Notes: generated by a model from the sequence alone, not told the origin. 64,000 nt of DNA from Thecaphora thlaspeos (GCA_900291925.1 UWYS01000018.1:124001-188000); one strand, 5' to 3'. Shown: positions 11,776 to 22,538, counted from the first letter of the stretch. Made by a program: numbers and translations.

Positions 11776-12943
11776 TTGACCACCATCATCTCGCCAACAT
11801 CGCACATCGCCTCTCTCGGCCATGCCGCTCCGCCTCACCGCTGCTCCAGACCCGCTGGCATACGACTCGTGACGACGCAACGGGCCATGCTCATTTCGCC
11901 CCGACCCGTCATGGACCCCGCAAGAGCAAGCTTCGATCCTCCGCTGGTCGACGGGGCCTCGCTCCTCCCAGAAACCCAGTCACCGTCAACGGGTCCCATC
12001 AGCGTGGCCGAGGCGAGTGCGTCGCATGGTCAAGCACGGCCCCTCGAACCTATCTCGTCGTCTCCGGTCGAGGCGTTTCCCTCGCCACCTCCTCCATCCA
12101 ACCCTTCCGCCACCTCGCCTAGGAAATTCTTTCCCAGACCTCTTCCCTTCCGCGTCGTCTCGAGTACTAAGTTGCCGAGCCAGGCGCCTTTCTCGACTGA
12201 GGACAAGGATATGCTGCGCCGCGACGACGACGTCAATCTTCGCACCAACGCGGCACAGGACAAGAAGGCCGAAGGTAGCGGCGACGATGATGACTATGGG
12301 CCAGAGCTCGACGACGATGATCGTAAGCATCATCCTCGCCGCCGTGTACAAGGCACTCCCAGCAGCGATTGCTAACCTATGCATCGCATTCCCGGATGTT
12401 GTTTCGATCGGTTCCCGCTCCTGAACCACAGTGGCCAGACTGGCCGAGATTGAGGCCGAGAGCGTACAGCCCATGGCAGCGGCGTCCACTTTGCCTAGGA
12501 TGCAAAGTGGCATGGCTCGCAAGGTGCCACCGCTATCGTCATCTCCTTATCAGGAACCCCCTTCCGATGGGCACCACGAAGCCATGGCGGGCAGACGATC
12601 CTACTTCGAGACTTCCCTTACGTCCGGACCGGCGCCGCGGGACTCTTCGACTCGGACCGTCCAGCTCGATGCTTTGTCGACCCCGGCAGTCCTCCACGGC
12701 CAGCCACACGCTACACCTGCCCTCTCGGCATCGAGAGGCGAAGGTGACTTGCTCCAACCGCTCTTCGAAGAGGTGCACTCGGCGCTCGAAGAACTGAGGC
12801 GAAGGTGCGGTCACCAGGTCAAAGCGCTGCAGGGCGAGATTGCGAGGCGTGATCTGATCATCAGCCAACTCCGCGACGAGATGTCCATCGCCTTGCACGG
12901 TCGGTTGCCGTCGCGATCCCAGAGCGCTCCCCGAGCGACGTGA
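11776..12943 (+). CDS. Unrecognised spliced protein inside the inverted repeat
   Basis: Model: exon 1 11776-12322, intron 12323-12431 (GTAAGC...CACAG, branch-like GCTAAC at 12370), exon 2 12432-12943. Phase is kept across the junction, giving about 352 residues. The start is uncertain: the frame is open from 11776, and internal Met codons near 11887 and 11911 are alternatives. The N-terminal part is Pro/Ser-rich, with an acidic patch (EGSGDDDDYGPELDDDD) just before the splice. The C-terminal third reads as a likely coiled coil (LFEEVHSALEELRRR, then VKALQGEIARRDLIISQL). I do not recognise a family. It is the only plausible gene in the 2,450-bp spacer between two inverted dead transposons, and its CpG-rich composition is host-like. 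Confidence 0.5.
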
Positions 12944-13973
12944 ACCGGGACGTCCGACCGTTGCGACTCGCGCCGTCATGCTTCTACTCGAAAGCTTGCC
13001 CAATTCTCTCACGAACACGCTCTAGTCATCTTTCGGCCTTGTTGCTGGAGAGCTCCTCCAAGGAGCCGCACTCCGCTGCTCTGCCCCTCCAGTCTACGAC
13101 GCTCTACGGACACCGCGCTCTGTGCTCCTTACAAGACCTCTGCACCGTGGCGCGGCCGCTCACAAGTCACCGCCCCTTGCCTGTATCAGTACCCACCGAC
13201 TTGCTTGTTGCGTTGTAAATGTACCTAGCTCCTCCAAGGTGTCAATTGCCACTTGGACAGATTGCTGATAGCGGCGGCGTCGAGCGATCGGGGCAAATGC
13301 GGAGATGCTCTCTAGCGATATCGAGAGTCAGCAAGGCACCACTGGACCGCACGTAGTCGGACGCAGCCCGTCGCAATTGCGGCGTCAGCCAAGCCTCTTT
13401 GAACCTCGTACGCACGACGCAGGCCCTCTTGTTGGCACAAAGTTGCAAGAGAGAGATGCGATAGAGGCGGACGGGGCTTCACCGTGTGCCTAATCGACAG
13501 GAGGATTTCGTCCTCCTCCCCCGGCGACTCTCTCCTCGTCCCCAGGGTCCTCTCTCTGCCGGGCTCTCGGTACTGGGTGGTGCCTCGTTCGTGGTTCTGC
13601 CCAGTAGCATAGCGGCCGTCAGGTCTTAAGGAGCACACGGAGGCGAAGGTGTCGGCGGCTTCTTCTTGACGTGGGCCGGCAAGCTTGCGAGCAGACCAGG
13701 CGCGGACGTTCCAGGGTCAGGTGTGAGTGACTGGCGGTCGATTGGACTGTGGGCTCGACGAGCCTCCTGCCAGGCTTTCGCAGGACCAACATCCTTCCGG
13801 CGGCGGCACTACTCTACTACCTAGAGTGAGAGATAAAGTACAGTGCTGCAGAGTCAAAGAGGAGATGCCACAGCATGCTCTTGCGTGGGTCGTCGACACT
13901 GCCGCTGATCAGAAGCGGGCTGTGGAAGACGCGTCAGCCAATCTCGAAAAAGATGGCGGATCGGAGCGTCAGC
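12944..13973. other. Spacer DNA, no gene seen
   Basis: About 1 kb of CpG-rich DNA between the enclosed gene's stop and the right arm. Open frames use non-ATG starts and show no motif. It presumably includes the 3' UTR of the enclosed gene. Confidence 0.35.
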
Positions 13974-15503
13974 TTTCCTCCGCAAAAAGCAGAGGTGCTA
14001 ATGCATCTCCCTAGGAAGCTGTCCTCCCTTTTCTACCACCATGGTGCACCATCTCCTCCTGTATTGCTATTTCCTCTCTCTGACTCCACCATTGCCAAAG
14101 TGGTCTTCACTGCTATTCTGCCATCAGGCTGTGCCACACAGTCCTACTGTCACACTGCCAAGCTGTCTGCAAAGAGGCAGCAAAGCTTGACAACCTTGCC
14201 ACCTTCTACAACATCTTTGCCTGCACCATCAAGGAGTATGGCATCACATGGGACCAGCTGTACAACATGGACAAGACAGGCATGATCATGGGCTTTTCCA
14301 GGAGGCAAAAGGTTGTTGTGCCAGCAGGAAAGAAGAACACCTTCCATGTCCAGCCCAGCAATTGAGAGTCAACAACAATCATCAAGTGTGTTGGCTTGAG
14401 TGGCCTCTTCTTGGACTCTCTTGTCATCTGGCATGGGCAGTGGCATCACCTTGGGGACTACTGCCACATGGAGGGCCCAAGGCCCAACTGGCATTTTGCC
14501 ATCTTGCCCTAGGGCTGGACAAACAACAACCTTGCCCTTGAGTGGCTTGAGAGGGTCTTTGAGCGAGCAACAGAGCCAATGGGTGCACAAGCTGGCAAAT
14601 GACACCTCCTCCTCCTTGACAGCCACACCTTGCATGTGTCCCTCAACTTCTGCAACAAGTGCTGGGTGCTTTGGATTGAGCCAGTCTGCTTCCCTGCCCA
14701 TGCTACCCACATCATCCAGCCCCTTGACATTGGCATCTTTGGTCCAATCAAGAGCAATTACAGCTGCTGGGTTGCAGCAATTGGAGGGAACAAGAAGGTG
14801 GACCAGCTTCTGTTTGCCAAGTTCTACACAGAGGCTCACAATGCCATCAGCAAGACTGCCATCCAAAAGGCTTTTGCCAATGTTGGCCTCACAGTGCTGC
14901 CAAACCCCAACAAGGTGCTCTTGCAACACTCCCTGGATACAAGCCAGCATGCCTGCAGATGCCACCACAAGCCATTGAGGGACCCTACATTGAGATGCCA
15001 ACAACTCTGCATTGCTTCAACCACCTCCTGTGCAAACTGCAGGGCAGCACAGATGAGAAAAAGGGCAGCCTTGTCTGGCACAAGCTGCTCAAGGCAGCCA
15101 AGACTTGGCATCATGCAGCCAAGCTTGCCAACAAGAAGAAGTGTTGCAGTGCCTCACTGCTCAAGACCATCACCAAGCCAGGTGACTGCTGCTACATCTG
15201 CAAGGACCAGATGATTGGCAGGGCCATAGGAGAGTGGCTCACCACCCATTGAGACTGCCAAGCCACCCACAATGACTGAGTCACTTGCACTGGACCCCTC
15301 CCTGCCCAGGCCAAGCAGGCTTGAGGCCTACAATGTCCCCCTGATCTTCTGTGACCCCTATGGTGGCTGTGGAGGACTTGGCAAGCTGGACTAGTTGTGC
15401 ATTGCATGTAGTTGTACCTGAAACATAGTGTATTGCCTTTTTGGTGTGGTCATCAACACAAGAGATGGTGGTAGAAAAGGGAGGACAGCTTCCCAGGGAG
15501 ACA
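13974..15503 (+). repeat. Right arm of 1,530-bp inverted repeat
   Basis: Inverted counterpart of 9994-11523; the arms enclose 2,450 bp (11524-13973). The shared sequence begins at TTTCCTCCGC (13974), 24 bp before the transposon end, and stops at 15503, six bases short of this copy's outer terminus. Confidence 0.9.
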
Positions 15504-15509
15504 CATTAG
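13998..15509 (+). mobile_element. Dead pogo/Fot1-type DNA transposon, right copy
   Basis: Terminal inverted repeats begin CTAATG (13998) and end CATTAG (15504-15509) and extend about 45 bp (TCTCCCT.GGAAGCTGTCC, then CTTTTCTACCACCA). TA flanks the outer end (15510-15511), fitting the TA target preference of the family; the inner side reads TG. The transposase remnant has NMDKTG (first catalytic Asp), LLLLDSHTLHV (second) and IIQPLDIGIFGPIKSNY (third), with 35 residues between the second and third Asp. It is broken by stops at 14363-14365, 14510-14512 and 14600-14602. It also lacks room for the usual N-terminal helix-turn-helix/CENP-B DNA-binding domains, so it is short as well as dead. I count one CG between 14000 and 15500. 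Confidence 0.88.
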
Positions 15510-15740
15510 TATCCTCCAGCTGCTGTCCTCGACTCGACGGGCCAACGCCGAAGGGGAGGGAGAAGGGATGATTTAAATCGGCAGGCGAGCGCAGTCCAGC
15601 TTGCCGTCCGCCTTGCTGCTTTGCTTCTCTCTTCCTGTGCTTCCCACCACCACCATCACTACCCCTCATATCACCACACCAGGACCATCATCCGGCGCAG
15701 GCCGCACCAGATAGCAAAGGAAGCCGAGCAGAGCCTTTAC

Positions 15741-18156
15741 ATGATGGCCGAACTCGAGGTAAGCACGTCATCCGCACTGCCCCACTGCCTTTGCCCCGTC
15801 GAGCGAGCACCGGCTGACCGCCGCCACCTTTCCCATCGCCGACTTCCCTTGGTGCAGGACCTCCTCAAGGTACTCCATGATACTGTCTCCGTCAACAAGC
15901 TCTCAGGCTCGCGTGTGGACCGTGTCAAGATCAGTGCCGCAAAGTGCTTCCATGTGCGTATCCCAACTATCGGCTGCCCACTAGATGACGACACGACCCG
16001 GCGACATGCTGCCAGCTGGTTGTTGTTGGCGAACTGTTGGATGTCGATCATGGGCTAGTTGATGGAAGGGTATCAGCAAATGCTCGTCGGAACACAACAG
16101 GACAGCTTCCCTCGGAGTGCCGGCGTGCGAGAGAGCATGGACTTCAGGGCAATCGCCGCTGATCAAGACCCCTGACATGCCTCCTATACCTTCGTCCCCT
16201 TCGCCTAATCGTCTGCAGGACGCCAACACTGCCACATCGATCCTCGAGCAACACACACGAGCCTCTGCCAGCACCAAGATCTCATCGCTCTATCTCTTTG
16301 ATGCCATAGCCCGGCACGCCAAGGATGCTGTGAAAAAGCAAGGAGCGGGCTACGATGCTGGCGAGGCTCGGGCTCCGCCAGGGAGCGATGCGATCGACGG
16401 CACAAACGAAGCTCTGGTAGCGGGCGCGATATACTTCCATTCGCAGGCTTCCCGGGTCGCCAGTGACATCACACTTGACACTATGAAGAGCGTGGCAAAG
16501 GATCAGCAGGTGAGTCGACACTCCTCTGATGCTTCTCGATACCATCACAATGCAGAAACAGCAGGCAGCGGACGGGAGCCCATCGTGGCAGTACACACGA
16601 CGACCGAGGCGAGAACGTGCCCAGTGCGTTTCTCGCCCAGTCTTGCCCGGCCTCCGGGCGGGACGATGCGCACGCACTGCCAGTCTCACTGTGCCCATCT
16701 GGATGCGGCCTTCGGACCTCCTTCTTGTGGACCCTCATGTTCATACATCGTCGCCTTACTCTTACCTCGTCTTATGCAATCGATTCCTGTCCCGTCAAAT
16801 CGAACCGCACTCGCCTGGACTCGCCTGTCGCCGTGACCTGTGGCTGCCGCTACGGAATCTCGCCGGGAACCCAAAACAGGAAAAGGTCAAGAAGGTCGTC
16901 GACATCTGGATTCGCGCTTCCACCTTCGACCAGGCAATGCTCAAGGAACTGCAAAGGGATGTCCAGCGACTCGGATCGGCAGCCTCGTCGGCGAGACATC
17001 AGGAGGCTTCTGGGACGTCTTCATCATCGAAAGGTGCAGATCAGACTGCCGTGTCGCAGGCCGAGACGGGTCCCTGTGTAGCAAAGCGTAGATCACAGAC
17101 TGAAATACAGACGCTCGCTCCGCCTCCTTTCTTCCTACCTTCCGTCCCGCCTTGTCACATTCACTCCTTGTCTGCAATGGCTTTGCGACATGGCGGCCAA
17201 TCAACGCCGCCGCAGCATCAGCGTCAAAGCGGACTACGACACCACCTACCGATCCCCGGGACGCCAAACGCCGACCGCCCTATCCGCTCCCAGCTGCGCT
17301 ACAAAGTTTCCGCGAGACTCCGACCGCAGCGCCACTAGGCCAGCCTGGTCTCCCCGCGAACATCCTCGCTCTGCTTGGTGGCGGCAGCGGTGGCGAGAAG
17401 GGTGCCGCCTCTCCGTCCACCGTATCGTCTAGCATCCTCGGCGGTGGCCAACAACCTAATCCATCCAATGTAGTAGTAGGACGATCGACCTTGCCGACCT
17501 CTTCTTCCGCACCTTTGACGACGAACACGGCACCGACTTTCGATCTGAGCCAGCTGGCGGCCTTGCAGCAGTTCACCGCGCAGCCGCAGCCGTCGTCATC
17601 GTCGGCCGTACCGTCACTGGGTCCACCGCCACGGCGTCCCCCTCCGACCAGGACAAGGGACGGACGCTCCCGCTCACCCGCTTCCGCCGCCACAGCCTCG
17701 CGCACCCTGAACGATACGAGGAGAGCGTCCCGATGGCCCACCACCGACCCAGGCGCTGGTGCGACTCACGCCACCTCGAACGCCACCGTCGTTGCTCCGC
17801 CTCCGTCGCTAACGCCTCCATCGTCATCGGCGAAGGAGGATCTCTCCACGATCGACATGTCGGCATTCGACCCGACCGACGCCAAGTGCTGGGAGAGGGT
17901 GGGAGAGGCCTTTGAGGTGACGTACGGCTACAAGCCCAGCAACCAGCAGGTGATGGCGACCGTCATGGGGTTCCCGCCCATGCCCATGGGGATGCCAATG
18001 ATGGGGATTGGGGCGATGGGGCCCGAGATGGGAAACATGAGCATGGGCACGGGCACGGGCACGGGCGAGCAGAATCCAGGCTGGCAGACTGGAGGGCAGA
18101 TGCACAGTCAGTCGGGCGCTGGTTGGAATGATGGGCAGCATCCCCGGTACGCGTAG
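15741..18156 (+). CDS. CID/RPR-domain protein binding RNA polymerase II CTD
   Basis: Five exons: 15741-15758, 15858-15953, 16219-16509, 16880-17033, 17216-18156; 499 residues. All junctions are GT-AG and in phase. The start is ATGATGGCCGAACTC, chosen because MMAELE leads straight into the domain. Residues 1 to about 165 form a CTD-interacting domain (ELEDLLKVLHDTVS, KLSGSRVDRVKISAAKCF, SSLYLFDAIARHAKD, KVKKVVDIWIRASTF). Such domains bind the phosphorylated C-terminal tail of Pol II and act in termination and 3'-end processing (Nrd1, Seb1, Rtt103/Rhn1, SCAF4/8). The middle is Pro/Ser/Thr-rich and disordered. Near the C-terminus is a conserved-looking block, FDPTDAKCWERVGEAF, followed by a Met/Gly/Pro-rich tail. 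No RRM is visible, unlike Nrd1/Seb1, so the exact orthologue is open. Confidence 0.82.
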
Positions 18157-18369
18157 CCTCCTTCCCTGCGGCTCCTCTGGGCAAGAGGGCTCCATCGTAC
18201 ATCGCATGTGTGCACGTATGTGATCCCGTCAGGCGCGCTCGGGGACCCGAGCTTCTTTTCGTATGATATGGTTACGGGAAGAAGGTGAATCCTGCAACGC
18301 GAGAAACCGTCTAATGAAGATAGTCCCTTCCATTCTTCTCTTGATGCTTAATTAAGTTGATGCCCGCCT

Positions 18370-21300
18370 CTATAGCTTTACGACGGCTCTCGCCCCTCTG
18401 CCCCACGTGGTCGTGAGCCAGTCCGTCATCTCCTCGTACAGCTCTCGGAACGCACCTCTGATCTGCATGCTGTGTGCGCTATCGGTAAACATCCTGAACC
18501 TCCAGCCTCGGACCTTGGTCTTGGTCAGCAGATCGACGAGGTGGGCGGAATTGGAGAAGTGGACATTGTCATCACCCGTGCCGTGTGCCAGCAGCAGTGG
18601 TACCTTTTGATGCCCCTTGCCGACGTGGACCGCTGCGTTGGCGTAGCCGACCGTGTTGACTCCGGGCGTTTTCATGTAGCGCTCGGTGTAGATGGAGTCG
18701 TAGAATTCCCACTTTGTCACCGGCGCCACCGAGATTGATAGGTTGAACAGGTGCGAGTTGCGCTCGACGACCTTGTTGGTGAGGTAGCCGCCGTACGACC
18801 AACCCCAGATGCCCAGCCGGCTGGGATCGACGTAGGGCAGACGCGAGATGAGGCGAGTGGCCTCGGTGACGTCGCGCGATTCGAGATCGCCCAGGTTACC
18901 CGCGACAGAGGCTCGGTAGTCCTGCCCCCGGAAGCCCGTCCCCCGTCCGTCGATGGTGCAGACGATGTACCGATGTCCCGTGGCGAGGTACTGGTGCCAA
19001 TCGGCTCGGTCCCACTTGGCGTGGACCATCTGGGAGTCGGGCCCGCCGTAGACCTGCACCAGGACCGGGTACTGCGTCTTGCCGCTCGCGTCAAAGTCGT
19101 GAGGCCGCAGCTCCTTGACGCTCACCATCACCCGCGAGCCGTCGGGAAGCGTGGTCCCGTTGAGGGTGAGGTTGTAGAAGACCGACTGCGGCCGGACGTA
19201 CTGGGACGAGATCTGTCGCAGCAGCGAATTGTCCTCGAGCGTCATCTCCCACTGCGGATCGTCGACGCCTACCACTTTCTGGTAGGGGACGTCTGGGCCT
19301 TGGTAGTCCAGAACGTAGTAGGCGCCCTTTGGATCGAAGTTGGCCGAATAGTAGCCGGGCTTGGTGTGATCCGTCAAGGGCTGGGGCTCCTGGATGCGGT
19401 AGCCGGCCGCCGAGGTCGTTGAAGCGGCGGTCCAGTCCGGGATGTCGACAGAGTAGAGGTGTCGTTCGGCGGGGCTCGGCCTGGCGGCGGTGAAAAAGGC
19501 TTTTCGCCGCTGGGCGTCGACGTGGACGAGCTTTTCGACCTCCCACCGACCCTCTGTGAGGAAGACGGGCTTGTCCGCGGTGGCCGACGCGAAAAAGGCG
19601 AGATGTCGGAAGCCTAGCGGCGAAACGACGACGTCGAGGTAGGCCGACGCCTCGAGGGAGAGGTTGTGGTGGGTGAGTGGTTCGAACGTCTGGGCGGCGC
19701 GTATCCAGCCTTTGCCATGCGTGCGTGCGTCGTCGCGTCGTACCACCCGGCCTTCCAGGTCGATGGCCGACGATGCGGCGACGGTGGAGGCGCTTTGGGT
19801 GCGGCCGTCCTTGCCGAGCTCGTAGAGGAGGATGCGCATCACGTCGCTGGCTCGATCCGTCTCGCGCACGAGCAGCTCGTCGTCGTTGAGCCACGTCACC
19901 TCGGTCACCAGCCGTTCCTTGGCAGCAGCCGGTTGCGAGAGGAGCGCATCGACGTCGTGCGCCACCTTGTCCGTTTCAGCTGCCGCGACTGTGGTGGAAC
20001 TGGTGAGGACAAAGGGCATGCCGCGGATCGCCTCACCGCCGGCCCTGCTGACAGCCTCGTAGATCTCGTTCAGATCGACCAGATGGACGCTGACCAGCGG
20101 GTTCGGGAAGCCGGGCTTCGGATAGCGCATCTTGGTCGTCTGCAGGTAGGGCGTCGTCTTGCCGGCATTGTACTGGTCAGGGTTGTAGACGGGGAACTCG
20201 TAGACGGGCACCTCTGTCTCGTCGAGGCGGAGGTAGACAAGCTTGCTGCCGCCGGGACTGAACCACATGGTCGAGTCGCTGCCAAAGACCTCTTCCTCGT
20301 AGACCCAGTCCGGCACGCCGTTGAAGACGGTGGTGTCGCCGTCGTGCGTCACCTTGACGGGCAGCGCGCCTGGCCGAGGGATGAAGAAGAGATTGTTGTC
20401 CTGGACGTAGACCACGCCGGGCGTCTCCTTGACCGCTGCACCCTGGCGAAGCGGCGCCCATGCCGCGTACGAGATGGTCGGCGGCCAGGTGGGACCTTGG
20501 CCGATGGCGATCGTCTTTTTTTCGGCGACGTTATGGAGCCAGACGTTTGCGTGCTGCGAGTACCGCCACTGCTTTTGCTCGTTCGTAAATAGAATGATCC
20601 ACTGCATGTCGGGCGAGATCTTGTAGCTGGTCCATGAGAGTCTGTTGTTCTTTCCGTCCAGCACGTCCTTGCCACGGAGGTAGAGGACCTTGCCACCGCC
20701 CTTTGCCACCTCGCCCTCACCCGTCTTGTCCTTGCGAGCGTGGGTGACGTCCTCGATGTAGATGTCTCGCTCGACCCAATCGACGTGCGAGAAGACGCCG
20801 ACGTCGGGATCCTCGGCCGACCAGGTGAGGTCTTCTCTCTGCGGCCGGAGCGTGCCGCCGAGGACGATATCGAGGTCGATTGGCATCAGGTCTTTGCCCT
20901 CTGAAGTCTTGAAGCTGGCCACCTCGGCGTCCGAGAGGCCGGTCCCAGCTGCGGCCTGCGCCGTCGTGTCCCAGCCGGGCACCTGGAAGTTTACCTGGAC
21001 GTTCCCTACATGCGCTAGGCCCCAGTGTCCCCCGGCGTCGTTGCTCGAGGCGGCGAACCGAGGTGCGCTGTTTGCCGCTGCTGCCGCTGCTGCAGACGGC
21101 TTGCCCGAGCTGGGCAGCGCCGAGGATGCAAAGGGCTCGGCCTTTGCATCGTACGAGGCGGACGAGGAGAGCCACTGGAGGAGCGATAGGGAGAGCGCAA
21201 AGCCGGCCAGCACGCCGACAAAGATGAGGACGCCGCCCGATGCGATGCTGCGTCTGCCCTTGCTGCCTCGTCGGTGTCGGGCAAAGAGCGAGCCTCTTGG

Positions 21301-21648
21301 CTTCCGTGTCGCCGACGTGCTGCCGTCGCGGTCTAGCTGCATCAGACCCACCTCCTCCTCTTCGTCGAGTCCTAGCCTGCGCTCGCCTGCCCCGGCGTCA
21401 TCGTCGCCGTCGTCGCTGCTGTCGTCCTCTGCCTCGTGATTGGTGTGGCGCTTCGAGGCGGGGCGTCGTGTTGGTGGCGGGTAGGTCTGAGCGGCAAAGC
21501 TGTGCAAGCTGCTCGCGGCCGCATCTTCGTCGTCTCTGTATGTGCCAAGTGCGGTGGCGCTCTTTTCGTCGTCGAGGGTGGCGTCGGAAGCGGTGCGGTC
21601 CGAGTCGATGCTGTGGGCGTGTCGATAGTCTGGGTATGAGGGCGGCAT
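18370..21648 (-). CDS. Dipeptidyl aminopeptidase, S9B family, type II membrane protein
   Basis: Single exon, 1,092 residues. ATG at 21648 (MPPSYPDYRHAHS) is preferred over an upstream in-frame start at 21861. The protein has a cytosolic acidic N-terminus, one transmembrane segment at about 140-160 (VLIFVGVLAGFALSLSLLQWL), then the luminal beta-propeller and alpha/beta-hydrolase domain of DPP-IV-type peptidases. The catalytic serine sits in GWSYGG (about S951), the acid in HGTGDDNVHF (about 1026) and the histidine in DSAHSM (about H1059), so the triad is complete. Relatives are yeast Ste13 and Dap2, which remove X-Ala/X-Pro dipeptides in the Golgi or vacuole; which of the two it matches cannot be told from sequence alone. 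It is longer than Ste13 (about 930) mainly at the N-terminus. Confidence 0.93.
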   Translation of the reverse strand: MPPSYPDYRHAHSIDSDRTASDATLDDEKSATALGTYRDDEDAAASSLHSFAAQTYPPPTRRPASKRHTNHEAEDDSSDDGDDDAGAGERRLGLDEEEEVGLMQLDRDGSTSATRKPRGSLFARHRRGSKGRRSIASGGVLIFVGVLAGFALSLSLLQWLSSSASYDAKAEPFASSALPSSGKPSAAAAAAANSAPRFAASSNDAGGHWGLAHVGNVQVNFQVPGWDTTAQAAAGTGLSDAEVASFKTSEGKDLMPIDLDIVLGGTLRPQREDLTWSAEDPDVGVFSHVDWVERDIYIEDVTHARKDKTGEGEVAKGGGKVLYLRGKDVLDGKNNRLSWTSYKISPDMQWIILFTNEQKQWRYSQHANVWLHNVAEKKTIAIGQGPTWPPTISYAAWAPLRQGAAVKETPGVVYVQDNNLFFIPRPGALPVKVTHDGDTTVFNGVPDWVYEEEVFGSDSTMWFSPGGSKLVYLRLDETEVPVYEFPVYNPDQYNAGKTTPYLQTTKMRYPKPGFPNPLVSVHLVDLNEIYEAVSRAGGEAIRGMPFVLTSSTTVAAAETDKVAHDVDALLSQPAAAKERLVTEVTWLNDDELLVRETDRASDVMRILLYELGKDGRTQSASTVAASSAIDLEGRVVRRDDARTHGKGWIRAAQTFEPLTHHNLSLEASAYLDVVVSPLGFRHLAFFASATADKPVFLTEGRWEVEKLVHVDAQRRKAFFTAARPSPAERHLYSVDIPDWTAASTTSAAGYRIQEPQPLTDHTKPGYYSANFDPKGAYYVLDYQGPDVPYQKVVGVDDPQWEMTLEDNSLLRQISSQYVRPQSVFYNLTLNGTTLPDGSRVMVSVKELRPHDFDASGKTQYPVLVQVYGGPDSQMVHAKWDRADWHQYLATGHRYIVCTIDGRGTGFRGQDYRASVAGNLGDLESRDVTEATRLISRLPYVDPSRLGIWGWSYGGYLTNKVVERNSHLFNLSISVAPVTKWEFYDSIYTERYMKTPGVNTVGYANAAVHVGKGHQKVPLLLAHGTGDDNVHFSNSAHLVDLLTKTKVRGWRFRMFTDSAHSMQIRGAFRELYEEMTDWLTTTWGRGARAVVKL

Positions 21649-22507
21649 TGTCGTATGGGCCGTGCCGTCGACGATCGATGGAACGCGCCTCCTGGGCAGA
21701 GTCGTGGGTCGTGGGTCGTGGTTTGGCGTAGATGGAGTGTACCATCTATCTGGCTGATGCGTGTGTGGGACGGTGGCGACTACGAGGCGTGCGGGGTGGG
21801 CCTGTGCGACGTGTCGGCCGTGTGAGCTGACTTGGCCACGCGCCCAGCCACGTCGCACCAAAGCTTGGTACGGTCAAGTTACGTACGGTACGGTGTTCTG
21901 TGGCTCTACGTAACTCGCGCCTTGTCCCGTTGCATCGCCTCGTCGGTGCCTGTGCCTACGCTTCTTCTGCCGCTTCTACTGCGCTTCGCGAGTATGCTGT
22001 ACTCGTCACCCAAGGCAGCCAGAGTCGTCTGCCTCGCAATCACCACGTCTACTGTACTGACTCGCGCGCACATCCGCTCGTCGTCTTTCTCTTCCTCTTC
22101 CTCTTGGTCGTCGACGGCGACGACTACAACGACCCCCAACAGTGGCCGAATCAGAGGCAAGGGTGGCCAGGAGGAGGCAGAGGGCAAGAGGAGCGCCAAA
22201 AGTCATTGCACAAGGAAGCCAAGGCGCTCCTAGGCACGGCATAGCGACCCGCCGGCGACGCAAAGCTTCACGAGCAAGCGCACACTCGGTCAAGCTCCGC
22301 AAAAGCTCGAGACACGCCGCAACGTCCACAAGCGCAGACGCAGCCTGTCCAAGTGCCGAGCAGCTCTTCGCCCAGGCGTACCTGTCACGGCGAAGAATTG
22401 CATTTACGTGGCTCTCGTAATCCGTGGGGCATGGGGGGGTACAAAGCCAAGCTCGGTCGTGACGCCGCACAATGCCGAGCTTGGCGTGCACAGGGAGCGA
22501 TCCAAGT

Positions 22508-22538
<31 letters not shown>

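Noticed and set aside
9994..15503. Composite transposon carrying the enclosed gene as cargo
   Set aside because: Both elements lack a usable transposase, and the outermost ends do not share a target duplication (TA on the right; the left end is diverged). The shared 24-bp inner flank also points to duplication or conversion instead.
21649..21861. Upstream start for the dipeptidyl aminopeptidase
   Set aside because: The 71 extra residues have no fungal family counterpart that I recognise and lie in likely 5' leader. Met at 21648 gives the usual short cytosolic tail.
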